Positions 51,181 to 59,976 are shown, counted from the first letter of the stretch. The stretch: DNA of 64,000 nucleotides from JAGHKQ01 sp041920565 (GCA_041920565.1 JBHGXS010000090.1:62001-126000); one strand, 5' to 3'. Numbers and translations: made by a program. Notes: generated by a model not told the origin, from the sequence alone.

Positions 51181-51196
51181 AGACAGACTCCTCCTG

Positions 51197-51233
51197 TAGA
51201 AGGTACTCCAATGGATGCCTTCTTTTTCGCTTA
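51197..51233 (+). terminator. Terminator of the 51-aa protein gene
   Basis: AGAAGGTA/TGCCTTCT with a 10-nt loop, followed by TTTTC. Confidence 0.6.
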
Positions 51234-51244
51234 ATGAGGAGATT

Positions 51245-51295
51245 GGTGCAATTAATGGCAGAACTGGTTCAATTAATTCGGTAATTGGCTTAATT
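51245..51295 (+). repeat. Degenerate GTGCAATT array, copy 4 (three units)
   Basis: GGTGCAATT, GGTTCAATT and GGCTTAATT spaced 21 and 21 nt, the decayed relative of arrays 1-3. Confidence 0.6.
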
Positions 51296-51320
51296 CGTGA
51301 TGAGAAAGAACGCAGCAGAT

Positions 51321-51356
51321 AAAAAACGGGTGTCCCATTGGTGACACCCGTCTTTT
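51321..51356. terminator. Bidirectional terminator before the TM2 gene end
   Basis: ACGGGTGTC/GACACCCGT (9 bp) followed by TTTTTT on the minus strand and CTTTT on the plus strand. Confidence 0.85.
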
Positions 51357-51576
51357 AATAACTATTTTTGTATTGGTAATTGGCTTTATCCACCCAGCTT
51401 TTTATGAGAAATAAATCGATAATCCAAATAATCCCGAATGTAGCCATGCAGGCAAGCCAATACCAAAGGATGATGGTGACCCGTTCTTTAATATAAATGC
51501 GATGCCCCCTGATTCCGCCTGAAAAGAGCCAAATAAGAAGCGCAAATCCGAATGATTTTCGTTCTGATATGCTCAT
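51355..51576 (-). CDS. TM2-domain small membrane protein
   Basis: A 73-residue protein with two membrane helices joined by a short loop, ending in the TM2 signature FGIIWIIDLFLIKSWVD. The first helix contains FSGGIRGHRIYI (cf. FLGxxGxHRFYLG). ATG 51576 has AGGAGTGTGAGG upstream; the upstream frame is a T-rich shadow. Function of TM2 proteins is unknown. Confidence 0.85.
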   Translation of the reverse strand: MSISERKSFGFALLIWLFSGGIRGHRIYIKERVTIILWYWLACMATFGIIWIIDLFLIKSWVDKANYQYKNSY

Positions 51577-51629
51577 GTCCTCACACTCCTCTTTTTTCTT
51601 TTTTACTTTATGAAAAGGAAAAAAGAAGA

Positions 51630-51659
51630 AGAACAAAAAACCTGCCGGACGGCAGGTTA
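51630..51659 (-). terminator. Terminator of the radical SAM gene
   Basis: AACCTGCC/GGCAGGTT with a 4-nt loop, followed by TTTTTTG on the minus strand. Confidence 0.85.
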
Positions 51660-53429
51660 TCAAGAAGATACAGCGGCAAAATCTTCTTTTCTTGTGGTAT
51701 ACAGATGGCACTGCATGGATTTTGGATCAAAATAAGCGACAAGGACCGATTCTTTTTCAATAATTGTTCCATTTTCAATATAAGCAGTAAGGTCAAACGG
51801 CAAAAATTCCATAATCGTATGCTTATACACATCTTTTTCGTTTAAGCGTAATTCTTCGAATGCCCTTCCAAGCAAGCTCGGATTTTCAATGATTTTTTGA
51901 TAGTAAGGAGAACGAACATCTTTCGTTGTCGGCTCATCCCACCAAGGCTTACGCGGACGGTGCTTATGGTTTTTCAAGTAATCGATTTTCATCAGCCCTT
52001 GAATAACGTCCAGTTTGGTCACTTTTTTATGTTTTAAAAAGCTGTATAGACGTTTAAATAAGTCTTCCAACTGATGACCGATGCGTGCCCATCCTTGTTC
52101 ATCCCAATACGTTCCGAACTCTTGGAAGAAATCAAACGGTGTCTCGAATACTTCTGAAACTAAATATTCTATCGTATAATCCATACGATGATCGTTCCAA
52201 TACTTTTCCAAAACATCCTCTACTTGTTTGATTCGAACGATATCGTCAAAAGATAAAATATTATTTCCTAAAATTTCATACGGAGCATGATCCATATATA
52301 CATAATCGTGATCTTTAGCACGTATGCGCAGTCCTGTTCCTCTCAGCATTTTCAAGAACCCAAGCTGCAGCTCTTCCGGACGAAGGGCAAACACATCGTT
52401 GAACGTCCTTTTGAAGGAATGGTAATCTTCTTCCGGCAATCCAGCAATTAAATCCAAATGCTGATCGATTTTTCCGCCGTTTTTCACCATGGTAACCGTG
52501 CGAGTCAGCTTTTCAAAATTTTGTTTTCTCATCACAAGCTCGTTTGTCCGGTCATTTGTAGACTGTACGCCGATTTCAAAACGGAACAGACCCGGCGGCG
52601 CTTCTTTGTTCAGAAAATCAATGACTTCCGGACGCATGATATCTGCTGTAATTTCAAATTGAAATACAGTGCCCGGAACATGTTCATTAATTAAAAATTG
52701 GAACATATCCATCGCATAGCTGCGGCTTATGTTAAAGGTACGGTCTACAAATTTGATCACTCGCGCACCGTTTGCCATCAGATAACGAATGTCATCTTTG
52801 ATGCGTTCTCTGTCAAAGTAACGGACGCCCACTTCGATGGAAGACAGGCAAAACTGGCAGCTGAACGGACAGCCGCGGCTTGTTTCAATATACGTAATTC
52901 GTTTGCTCAAATGCGGAATATCTTCCTTAAAGCGATATGGTGACGGGATTTCGTTTAAATTCAACTTTTCCCGCTGCGGTTTGATCACATAGGTGCCATC
53001 CTCTTTTACAAACCCGATGCCATCCAGCTTTTCAAAATTTTGTTCTCCTTGTATTTCAAAAAGAAGGTTCTTTACGGCTTTTTCTCCTTCGCCGATGATG
53101 ATGAAGTCAATTTCAGGTACACGATCAAGCCATTCTTTCACATCGTAGCTGACTTCTGGACCGCCGACGAAAATGACTGTATTTGGATTGATCTTCTTAA
53201 GCATTTTTATGACCTGGATGGTTTCTTCAATGTTCCAAATGTAGCAGCTGAATCCTATAACGTCCGGCTTGCGGCGATGCAAGTCTGTTACGATATTCAT
53301 AGCCGGGTCTTTAATTGTATATTCTGCCATCTCAATGTCAAATTCAGGAGCGGCATATGCTTTTATATAACGAATAGCTAAGTTTGTATGAATATACTTA
53401 GCGTTTAATGTGCTGATAACTACCTTCAT
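51660..53429 (-). CDS. B12-binding domain radical SAM protein (DUF4080 type)
   Basis: A 589-residue protein: N-terminal B12-binding Rossmann domain (about 1-140; KPDVIGFSCYIWNIEETIQVI and VIFVGGPEVSYD), radical SAM core with [4Fe-4S] motif SRGCPFSCQFCLSS (about 185-198), then a long C-terminal domain (about 380-589) typical of DUF4080 proteins. Reaction unknown; B12-radical SAM enzymes often methylate or rearrange unactivated carbons. Monocistronic. Confidence 0.9.
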   Translation of the reverse strand: MKVVISTLNAKYIHTNLAIRYIKAYAAPEFDIEMAEYTIKDPAMNIVTDLHRRKPDVIGFSCYIWNIEETIQVIKMLKKINPNTVIFVGGPEVSYDVKEWLDRVPEIDFIIIGEGEKAVKNLLFEIQGEQNFEKLDGIGFVKEDGTYVIKPQREKLNLNEIPSPYRFKEDIPHLSKRITYIETSRGCPFSCQFCLSSIEVGVRYFDRERIKDDIRYLMANGARVIKFVDRTFNISRSYAMDMFQFLINEHVPGTVFQFEITADIMRPEVIDFLNKEAPPGLFRFEIGVQSTNDRTNELVMRKQNFEKLTRTVTMVKNGGKIDQHLDLIAGLPEEDYHSFKRTFNDVFALRPEELQLGFLKMLRGTGLRIRAKDHDYVYMDHAPYEILGNNILSFDDIVRIKQVEDVLEKYWNDHRMDYTIEYLVSEVFETPFDFFQEFGTYWDEQGWARIGHQLEDLFKRLYSFLKHKKVTKLDVIQGLMKIDYLKNHKHRPRKPWWDEPTTKDVRSPYYQKIIENPSLLGRAFEELRLNEKDVYKHTIMEFLPFDLTAYIENGTIIEKESVLVAYFDPKSMQCHLYTTRKEDFAAVSS

Positions 53430-53637
53430 AGTAACTCCCTCAACTTTTCAATTTTTCACACTGCATACTATCTTATCATATTTTTGACAGTATTATAGCA
53501 TATACATACTTATTGAATTTTATGGAAATTTTGGAGGATAACAATTTTTTAATAAAATGTAACATGTTGTAATGTTCTTTTGTTATTCAATTTCTTATAA
53601 TGGAATGGACAAGCGAGGGATTACTTTAGGGGGAAAA

Positions 53638-54759
53638 ATGATGCAGTGCAAGAAATGTGGTCATATAAAGAACGAAAGGGGATCCTTTTGTCCGCAATGC
53701 GGCGCGAAATATAATAAGGAGGGCAGCAAATGGTGGCTATTATCAGCCGGGAGCCTCCTGATTGTATGTGCTGGGTTAAGCGGCGTCTATTTATATGAAG
53801 CAAAGCAAAATGAGAAGGCGAAGCAGATGAGAGAGGAAGCCGAAGAATTAGCATTAGAAGGAAAATATGAACGAGCTGCTTCTTTATTAAAAAATGTATT
53901 GGAAATGAGACCGGCCTATGCGAAGGCAAAAGAAAACAGAAAAGATGCTGCACTTGCAAACATGTATGTAACCGAACTCAAGAGAGTGAGCATGCTTTTA
54001 AAAAGCAATAGATTAGAAGAGGCGGAAGAAGCTCTGCAATCTATTCAAGCACAAGCATCAAAATTGGAAGGAGAGTATTTTATTCCGTTACAAGAAGAGA
54101 TCAAAAAGAAAAGTCAAAAGCTTACGGTGGCAAAGATTTTAAGTGAATTGAATGAGTTGAACACAGTAGGGCTGCTAGCGGACAAGCTTTCTATTCTTTC
54201 CACGTTGCCGGCTGACGAAGCAAAAGAGCTCAGGGAACAAATTTTAAACCGAATTGTGAATGTAGCAATTCAAAAAGCAGAGAAAGATCTGCAGCAAAAA
54301 CATTTTAATGCTGCCGAAGACCAAGTTCAGTATGCGTTAGAATATGCCATCAACAATGAGAAGCTTATGAGCTTTCAAGAGCGGATTCAACAAGAAAAAG
54401 CGGCATTCGAGCAAGTGGAAGAACAGCGATTGGAAGAAGCGCTAGAAGCAGCGGCACAAGAGGATTTACATAATCGGACAAAAGCGGTAGAGGCCGGAGA
54501 GATTAAGACTGCACTGAACGAATATGGAGAATTGACAGTATCGGGCACAGTCAAAAATATAGCAACTCAAAATATCTATAATGTAAATATTACGTTTCAA
54601 TTGTTTGATACTGCCGGAAATCTTATCTCCACCTACACGACAGCAGTAAATCCTTATTACTTGGAGCCGGAAGGAATCGGACAGTTTGAATACACGATTT
54701 ACGGTATGTACAGCAACGCTCGAGCAAAAGTCGAAAACATTACGTGGTATTTGGAATAA
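53638..54759 (+). CDS. Zinc-ribbon, membrane-anchored protein with FxLYD-like domain
   Basis: A 373-residue protein: N-terminal zinc ribbon (CKKCGHI and CPQCGAKY, residues 4-25), one membrane helix (about 31-50), a long helical/TPR-like coiled region (about 55-290), and a C-terminal beta domain (about 300-373) resembling FxLYD (YGELTVSGTVKNIATQNIYNVNITFQLFD...). ATG 53638 (or 53641) follows TTAGGGGG. Directly followed by the protease gene, so the two may form one surface unit. Confidence 0.78.
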   Translation: MMQCKKCGHIKNERGSFCPQCGAKYNKEGSKWWLLSAGSLLIVCAGLSGVYLYEAKQNEKAKQMREEAEELALEGKYERAASLLKNVLEMRPAYAKAKENRKDAALANMYVTELKRVSMLLKSNRLEEAEEALQSIQAQASKLEGEYFIPLQEEIKKKSQKLTVAKILSELNELNTVGLLADKLSILSTLPADEAKELREQILNRIVNVAIQKAEKDLQQKHFNAAEDQVQYALEYAINNEKLMSFQERIQQEKAAFEQVEEQRLEEALEAAAQEDLHNRTKAVEAGEIKTALNEYGELTVSGTVKNIATQNIYNVNITFQLFDTAGNLISTYTTAVNPYYLEPEGIGQFEYTIYGMYSNARAKVENITWYLE

Positions 54760-54770
54760 TGAGGGATTAC

Positions 54771-55889
54771 ATGAACAACAAAACTGTTAATATATTACTT
54801 TCATTATTAATTTGGGCTGCAGGCGGAATCGGAGTATACTTTATAAAAGATCAGCTTCCGAAGCAATTAAATACAGCAAAAGCAGCTGTTGCGAAGGCAG
54901 CCGAAGGAACGGCAGAAAGAAAGCAAGAAGAGCTGAAAGATATTATTAAAAGGACTCAACGGCTTGTTGTGACGATTCAAACTCCTTCCGGGATGATTGG
55001 CTCCGGCTTTTTATATAACGAAAAAGGAGATGTTATCACCAACGCGCATGTGGTAGCAGGTGAGCAAGCGGTAACAGTTAAAACAGAAGGCGGCAAGGAG
55101 CTTTCTGGATATGTAATCGGCATAAGCACGAAAACGGACGTAGCCGTTGTCCGTGTACAAGATTTGCAAGGCATGAAGCCGCTGGCCATTGCAAACCGCA
55201 AAGCGGAAATAGGAGACGAAGTCATTGCCATGGGCAGTCCGCATGGCTTACAAAATACGGTGACGCTTGGAAACATAAGCGGATTGGATCGTTCATTCGA
55301 CTTAGAACCTTATCATTATACAAATTTATATCAAATTTCAGCTCCTATAGCTCCGGGCAACAGCGGAGGACCATTGTTAGATCGTAAAACGGGAGAAGTA
55401 TTAGGAATTAATTCTCTCATTACGCAAGGAGAGGGCTCCATCGGCTATAGCATTCCCATTCAGGATGTTCTCATTCTTGCAGAAGGATGGTCTGCTTCCT
55501 CTATGAAAACATTGCCCGTAAAACCTGCTGCAGAAACAGACGAAACGGGAGATTTTCCTATTGAAGAAGAGGCAGCCGCTTTAGTATCTTCCTATTATGA
55601 CAGCCTGAATGAAGGGGATTATGTAACAGCTTATTCTATGCTGGGAAGCAAGTGGAAACAAGATGTCACATATGAAACATTCCGGGAAGGCTACTTAAAC
55701 ACAAAATCTGTTTCTATCGAAAACTTGCAAGTAGAAAATGCAGATAAAACTGTTACCGTTACTTGCGTTATTGCTGCCGCCGAAAGAACAGATACAGGAG
55801 ATACGGTTTCTAAATATAATGCAACCTATACGGTTGGATTTGAAAATGAGCGAATCCGTATTTTAAGCGGCACCGCTCAAAAACAATAG
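54771..55889 (+). CDS. Membrane-anchored trypsin-like serine protease (HtrA-like, no PDZ)
   Basis: A 372-residue S1C-like protease with one N-terminal membrane helix (about 5-25). Catalytic triad: His in TNAHVVAG, Asp in KTDVAVVRV, Ser in PIAPGNSGGPLL. Where DegP/HtrA have PDZ domains this protein has a different C-terminal domain (about 265-372; SSYYDSLNEGDYVTAYSMLGSKWK), resembling an NTF2-like fold. ATG 54771 has GAGGG 6 nt upstream, 12 nt after the preceding stop. Confidence 0.88.
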   Translation: MNNKTVNILLSLLIWAAGGIGVYFIKDQLPKQLNTAKAAVAKAAEGTAERKQEELKDIIKRTQRLVVTIQTPSGMIGSGFLYNEKGDVITNAHVVAGEQAVTVKTEGGKELSGYVIGISTKTDVAVVRVQDLQGMKPLAIANRKAEIGDEVIAMGSPHGLQNTVTLGNISGLDRSFDLEPYHYTNLYQISAPIAPGNSGGPLLDRKTGEVLGINSLITQGEGSIGYSIPIQDVLILAEGWSASSMKTLPVKPAAETDETGDFPIEEEAAALVSSYYDSLNEGDYVTAYSMLGSKWKQDVTYETFREGYLNTKSVSIENLQVENADKTVTVTCVIAAAERTDTGDTVSKYNATYTVGFENERIRILSGTAQKQ

Positions 55890-55911
55890 TGCTTGTCATA
55901 ACCATGTTTAC

Positions 55912-55947
55912 AAAGTCTTTTTCTGTCATTAGAAGAAGACTTTTTTC
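55912..55947 (+). terminator. Terminator of the protease operon
   Basis: AAGTCTTTTTC pairs with GAAGAAGACTT (one bulge or mismatch), followed by TTTTTTC. Confidence 0.65.
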
Positions 55948-56047
55948 ATAGATTCCCTTTCTGATGCTTTTAGTCACAATATTGAATTACCGACATATTA
56001 TTTACTAAGATAAAAAAAGTTGGTTAAAGGAAAGAAGGGGACAAAGA

Positions 56048-56170
56048 ATGAATAAGCGTACACAATCCAAAATTACATTTTACACTCAGCTGTTATATAA
56101 GCTGCATATTATAAATGAGCAAGAAAAAGGAATGATATTAAAACAAGTGGAAAAGAAAAAAGCCTTGTAA
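56048..56170 (+). CDS. Small protein, 40 aa, unknown
   Basis: A 40-codon ORF (MNKRTQSKITFYTQLLYKLH to KKKAL) with a strong AGAAGGGGAC ribosome binding site and its own terminator overlapping the stop. Basic, helical in appearance, no known family. Context signals argue for expression. Confidence 0.55.
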   Translation: MNKRTQSKITFYTQLLYKLHIINEQEKGMILKQVEKKKAL

Positions 56171-56188
56171 TTTCAGGCTTTTCTTTTT
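56156..56188 (+). terminator. Terminator of the 40-aa protein gene
   Basis: AAAAGCCT/AGGCTTTT (8 bp, 10-nt loop) followed by CTTTTT; overlaps the stop codon. Confidence 0.8.
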
Positions 56189-56214
56189 GCCGAATTATAA
56201 TTAGCAAGCTCGTG

Positions 56215-57012
56215 CTAAGACTTTTCGTTCCATATATAAAGATCGGGTTTCCGGTCTTGCCAAACAGGAATAAATTTGCGCACGGCTTTTACTGTGGCAG
56301 TGTCAATTTCTGCGGTTACAACTTCTTCATTTTCTGATCCTTCCGCAACAACTTCTCCCCATGGATTTATGATTAAAGAATGCCCCGCGTATGCTCGTTT
56401 GTCATCTTTTCCGCAACGATTGCATGCGACGATATAGCACTGGTTTTCTATAGCGCGGCTGATTAGAAGGGAGCGCCAATGATAAAGGCGTGTTTTTGGC
56501 CACTGTGCAACAACAAACACTATTTCAGCTCCCTGCAGCGTGTGCAAGAACATCCATTCTGGAAAGCGAATATCGTAAGAAATGAAGATTGCAGCTTTTC
56601 GTCCTTCCATGAAAAATAAGCTGTTTTGCTCGCCTGCTTGAAAATGCAAGTGCTCGCCTAACCTTTGAAATAAATGCACTTTGCTGTATCGGACTGCCAA
56701 TTCTCCTGACCTTGAGTAAATAAGGGCTGTGTTTCTTGTTTTTTGTTGTTCTTTCGTTACAATGGATCCGCCTACAATATTGACTACATGATGTTTAGCA
56801 AAAGAACGAAGAAAGCTTGGAGTACTTGTCTCTTCTTCCTTTATTTGAACAATCGTTTTATAGTCATACCCTGTGGTCCAAAGCTCCGGCAGCACAAGTA
56901 TGTCTGGATGATGCTTCATTGCTTCGTTCATGAGTAATCGCGCTTGTAATGTATTCTTTTCTATTTCGCCCGGCAGAATATCCATTTGTATACAAGAAAC
57001 TGTAAGATTCAT
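56215..57012 (-). CDS. Carbon-nitrogen hydrolase-like protein (MtnU/omega-amidase type), catalytic Cys replaced by Ser
   Basis: A 265-residue nitrilase-superfamily protein: Glu in LVLPELWTTGYD, Lys in RYSKVHLFQ. The third catalytic element, normally ICYDIRFPE, reads ISYDIRFPE, with Ser145 (TCT) for the nucleophilic Cys. All surrounding motif residues are intact. Closest by context and motifs to MtnU/YafV-type omega-amidases, which act on ketoglutaramate or ketomethiobutyramide in methionine salvage. With Ser the usual thioester chemistry should fail or be very slow. Divergent from an MtnB-like gene. Confidence 0.85.
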   Translation of the reverse strand: MNLTVSCIQMDILPGEIEKNTLQARLLMNEAMKHHPDILVLPELWTTGYDYKTIVQIKEEETSTPSFLRSFAKHHVVNIVGGSIVTKEQQKTRNTALIYSRSGELAVRYSKVHLFQRLGEHLHFQAGEQNSLFFMEGRKAAIFISYDIRFPEWMFLHTLQGAEIVFVVAQWPKTRLYHWRSLLISRAIENQCYIVACNRCGKDDKRAYAGHSLIINPWGEVVAEGSENEEVVTAEIDTATVKAVRKFIPVWQDRKPDLYIWNEKS

Positions 57013-57144
57013 TCACTCACACACCTGTCCCTAATAGTCGTTTCTCTAATGAAGTAACGCTTTATTGTAACAATATATGTATGTGTGCCCTTTGACATTA
57101 TAAAAAATTGTATAAGTTGATTGTTTTTACATATAGAAAAGCTA

Positions 57145-57173
57145 TTGACAAAAGGTCTTTCTCGTGTGATAAT
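57145..57173 (+). promoter_or_regulatory. Strong sigma-A promoter of the MtnB-like gene
   Basis: TTGACA (57145-57150), 17-nt spacer, GATAAT (57168-57173). Transcription would begin near 57180, giving an untranslated leader of about 240 nt. Confidence 0.8.
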
Positions 57174-57179
57174 TCAATT

Positions 57180-57417
57180 AAATTTTAAGAATTATCAAAA
57201 AATTAAAAAGAAATAGAGCAAACTACGAAAAGTTAACTACCCGCCCTTAAACGTGAACGCGTTTTGAAGTGGGGGCTCCTTTGCGAAAACTGATGAAACG
57301 GAATTGTAATTCGTGAAACCAGGAAACGGCGAACGAAGCGTTTATAGATAAGGGAAAGCTTCTGCAGGACAAAGCCTTGCCGACAAGCAGAATAAAAATA
57401 TGCGCGGGGGTGAAAGA
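57180..57417 (+). other. Long leader of the MtnB-like gene
   Basis: About 240 nt without an ORF. An imperfect stem pairs CCCGCCCTTAAACG (about 57240) with CGTTTTGAAGTGGGGG, and CTTCTGC (57359) with GCAGAA (57386). B. subtilis mtn genes are controlled by S-box (SAM) riboswitches, but I do not find the S-box core here. Either a degenerate or an unrecognised regulatory RNA. Confidence 0.4.
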
Positions 57418-58047
57418 ATGATTTTCTTTGTTAACAAGTGGAAAGAACTTCGTAATGTAAAACTGGATTTAGCTGCGCGTGATTGGTTTTTTTGCACATG
57501 TGGAAGTTTATCAATGAGGGTGTCCAAGGATCCGTTAACATTTTTAATTAATGTGGATGGAAAAGATAAGTGTCAGCATTGCGAGGACGATTTTATCGTT
57601 GTAAACGGCATGTGTGAACCTGTATTTATGACGGGATTGCTGCCTTCATCGGAAGCGTCTTTTCATGCCGAAGTATATAAAAAGACGAAAGCGGGCAGCG
57701 TTCTGCATATTCAAACAGTAAACAATCAGCTTGTTGCGGATTTATATGGGGAGCAAGGAGAAGTAACATTTGAATACAATAATGTTGTGCGTGTATTCGG
57801 CAAAGAAGAAAACGGATGTTTGACGATTCCGATTATTACTGGCGAAGAACAGCTTTCTCTGTTGCTGGATGAAGATATGCCATATTTTAAAGAAGACCGG
57901 GGAGCTGTGCTCATTCGCAACCATGGTATCGTTGTATGGGGAACTGCTCCGCAAGAGACAAAAAAATGGTTGGAAGGCTTGGAATTCGTAATGGACTATC
58001 ACGTGAAGCTTCTTATGATCAAGGGGGCAAAGAGCTCGGTTATTTAA
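57418..58047 (+). CDS. MtnB-like class II aldolase-fold protein with altered zinc site
   Basis: A 209-residue homologue of methylthioribulose-1-phosphate dehydratase MtnB: begins VNKWKELRNVKLDLAARDWF, with GKDK, SSEASFHAEVYKKT, IPIITGEEQ and RNHGIVVWG. The metal motif HVHT, which supplies two zinc ligands, reads HIQT here (His97, Gln99); His169 in NHG remains. SGN is CGS, and new Cys appear as CTCG and CQHC, possibly another metal site. ATG 57418 has GGGGGTGA upstream. Enzyme activity is doubtful. Confidence 0.82.
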   Translation: MIFFVNKWKELRNVKLDLAARDWFFCTCGSLSMRVSKDPLTFLINVDGKDKCQHCEDDFIVVNGMCEPVFMTGLLPSSEASFHAEVYKKTKAGSVLHIQTVNNQLVADLYGEQGEVTFEYNNVVRVFGKEENGCLTIPIITGEEQLSLLLDEDMPYFKEDRGAVLIRNHGIVVWGTAPQETKKWLEGLEFVMDYHVKLLMIKGAKSSVI

Positions 58048-58229
58048 AAACGAAACACTCAATGGGAGACAGATCATAAAGAGTGTTTTTTATTACAAAT
58101 TATATGCAGTTTTTTGTTTTATAAGCGCTTTTATTAATGGTGTTTTAAAATTTTATATTTCTTTTCATAAAAAGGGCTCCTCGCTACTATATATAAGTTG
58201 CATGTCACTCACATAAGGAGGAGCGTATT

Positions 58230-58856
58230 TTGCGAGTTAAATATCATTTTGTGCCCAAAAAAGAAGTTGTGTATTGTTTAGAAACAGAATCAGTTGCACA
58301 AGCGGCTCAAAAAATGAAAGAGAGCGGGTATCGTTGCATCCCTGTATTATCAAAGGATGAACTGAAGTTTGCCGGATTAGTATATAAAGTGGATGTCTTA
58401 GAATATTTGTACGAACAAAATGGAACAGAAAGCAGTCCGGTTACAAGCATCATAGAAGACGGTCATGCGTATGTACTTGAAAGAGATTCTTTCTTTCGAG
58501 CCTTTTACACCATCCGACGGTTGCCGTTTTTGGCAGTGTTAAACGACTACCATCAATTTGTAGGAATTTTGACGCATTCGAACGTGTTCGACGTGATTGA
58601 AGATTCGTTCGGGATGAATACAGGCGGCTATACGCTCACCATAGCAACTCATGATAATAAAGGCACTATTAAAGAGCTGGGAACCATTTTAAAAAATTAT
58701 AATATCGGCGGATTGCTGACAATTGATAACGGTGACCAATATGTCCGGAGAATCATTGTGAACATTACGGATGAGCTGACCGAAGAACAATTGGGGAAAT
58801 TGATTGCCAAAATTGAGAAAAAAGATTTTCGCATCAGCCATGTGGATCGGATTTAA
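58230..58856 (+). CDS. CBS-domain protein (CbpA-like, c-di-AMP-binding type)
   Basis: A 208-residue protein with a tandem CBS pair (about 5-130; VVYCLETESVAQAAQKMKESGYRCIPVL and FLAVLNDYHQFVGILTHSNVFDVI) and a C-terminal ACT-like domain (about 140-208; GTIKELGTILKNYNIGGLLTID). This layout resembles the CbpA-type c-di-AMP receptors of Firmicutes. TTG start with AAGGAGGAG upstream. Confidence 0.8.
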   Translation: MRVKYHFVPKKEVVYCLETESVAQAAQKMKESGYRCIPVLSKDELKFAGLVYKVDVLEYLYEQNGTESSPVTSIIEDGHAYVLERDSFFRAFYTIRRLPFLAVLNDYHQFVGILTHSNVFDVIEDSFGMNTGGYTLTIATHDNKGTIKELGTILKNYNIGGLLTIDNGDQYVRRIIVNITDELTEEQLGKLIAKIEKKDFRISHVDRI

Positions 58857-58864
58857 TAGCGCAT

Positions 58865-58898
58865 AAGAAAAGAGAGGTTATCAAACCTCTCTTTTCTT
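58865..58898. terminator. Bidirectional terminator
   Basis: AAGAAAAGAGAGGTT/AACCTCTCTTTTCTT, a 15-bp perfect stem with a 4-nt loop, between convergent genes. Confidence 0.9.
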
Positions 58899-59664
58899 AT
58901 GGAATCGGGATGGGATTCTGCTTTGGAACCAGTTCAGATAAAAATACGAATCGGGCTTTTTCTTTTATTTTCGGAATATAGGAAGCTAACACGTTTGATG
59001 TAATTTCTCCCGGAGGGCCTACGTGTCCGATAGCGATAAGGACCGGATCTGTATTGATCTTTTGAAGGAGTATGTTAGCTTGTTTTGCGATATGGGAATG
59101 CGTATATAAATCATCAAAAAATAACTCATTTTCGACGACAGGCACGCCTAGTTCCTTGCCGACTTTGGAGGCTACGCTTTTAGAATTTGTTCGGCTGTCA
59201 AGATAAAATAACCCATATTCTTTGCAAACAGATAATACGATGCGCATGACCCGTTCGTCTGCGGTAGCTTTTGAGCCCATATGATTGTTCATTCCTATGG
59301 CATAGGGAACATCTTCAATAGCAGCTGTTACGCGTTTACGAATTTCTTTGTCACTTAGGTCGGTTGTAATAGCATTAGGACCAAGCCAGCTTTTTTTCCC
59401 TCTGTATGGCTCCATCGGAAGATGCACAATCACTTCATAGCCTTTTTTGTGAGCCAATGCTGCATCTTGCTTTGTAGAAGGTAAAAACGGCATGACAGCT
59501 GCAGTTAAAGGAATGGGAAGAGACAGCATTTGTTCCGTCCCTTTCATGTTATTGCCAAAGTCATCAATAACGATGACAACTTTATGATGAGAAGCAGCTA
59601 TTGCAGAATTGAAAGGGAGCATGGATAAAAAAAATAGAATAGGCAGGATCATTAATCGTTTCAC
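58897..59664 (-). CDS. Divergent polysaccharide deacetylase (YibQ/DUF610 type)
   Basis: A 255-residue exported protein. Signal peptide MKRLMILPILFFLSMLPFNSAIAA, then VVIVIDDFGNNMKGTEQML, EVIVHLPMEP, GMNNHMGSKAT, FYLDSRTNSKSVA and VLIAIGHVGPPG, all typical of the YibQ-type deacetylase barrel with the Asp-Asp and His motifs retained. Likely acts on cell-envelope glycans. GTG 59664 is preferred with AAAGGAG 8 nt upstream; ATG 59670 is too close. Confidence 0.88.
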   Translation of the reverse strand: MKRLMILPILFFLSMLPFNSAIAASHHKVVIVIDDFGNNMKGTEQMLSLPIPLTAAVMPFLPSTKQDAALAHKKGYEVIVHLPMEPYRGKKSWLGPNAITTDLSDKEIRKRVTAAIEDVPYAIGMNNHMGSKATADERVMRIVLSVCKEYGLFYLDSRTNSKSVASKVGKELGVPVVENELFFDDLYTHSHIAKQANILLQKINTDPVLIAIGHVGPPGEITSNVLASYIPKIKEKARFVFLSELVPKQNPIPIP

Positions 59665-59976
59665 ACACATTCTCCTTTATAATCAAAATGTCACTTTGTT
59701 GTTATTTTTTGCGATTGATGACGAATTTAACCGAGTAAAATGTCGAGTCAAAAATAGATAGAGCCTCTTCAAAGGCAGAGCCTGCAAGAACTCAAACAAA
59801 CAGGACTCAAAAAAGATACAGAAAAAAATGTCTATTTATTGCGAATGTATTTACAAAGATAGAATAATTTGTAATAATTCTCAAAGTGAGGTTAAGATTT
59901 TGTAAATTGCAAACAAATAGCGATGAATTTTGGATAAAACTGGAGAAATGTGCGATTGTTTATGAGGGGGAGAAGA
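59665..59976. other. 312-nt region between deacetylase and Spo0E-type gene
   Basis: AT-rich, without ORFs. TGTCGAG near 59741 matches six of seven bases of a Spo0A box (TGNCGAA). No other signal I can support. Confidence 0.35.

Noticed and set aside
57180..57417. SAM (S-box) or c-di-GMP riboswitch in the MtnB-like leader
   Set aside because: Short stretches such as GAGCAAAC and GATGAAAC look suggestive, but the invariant cores and pairing order of either class are absent by eye.
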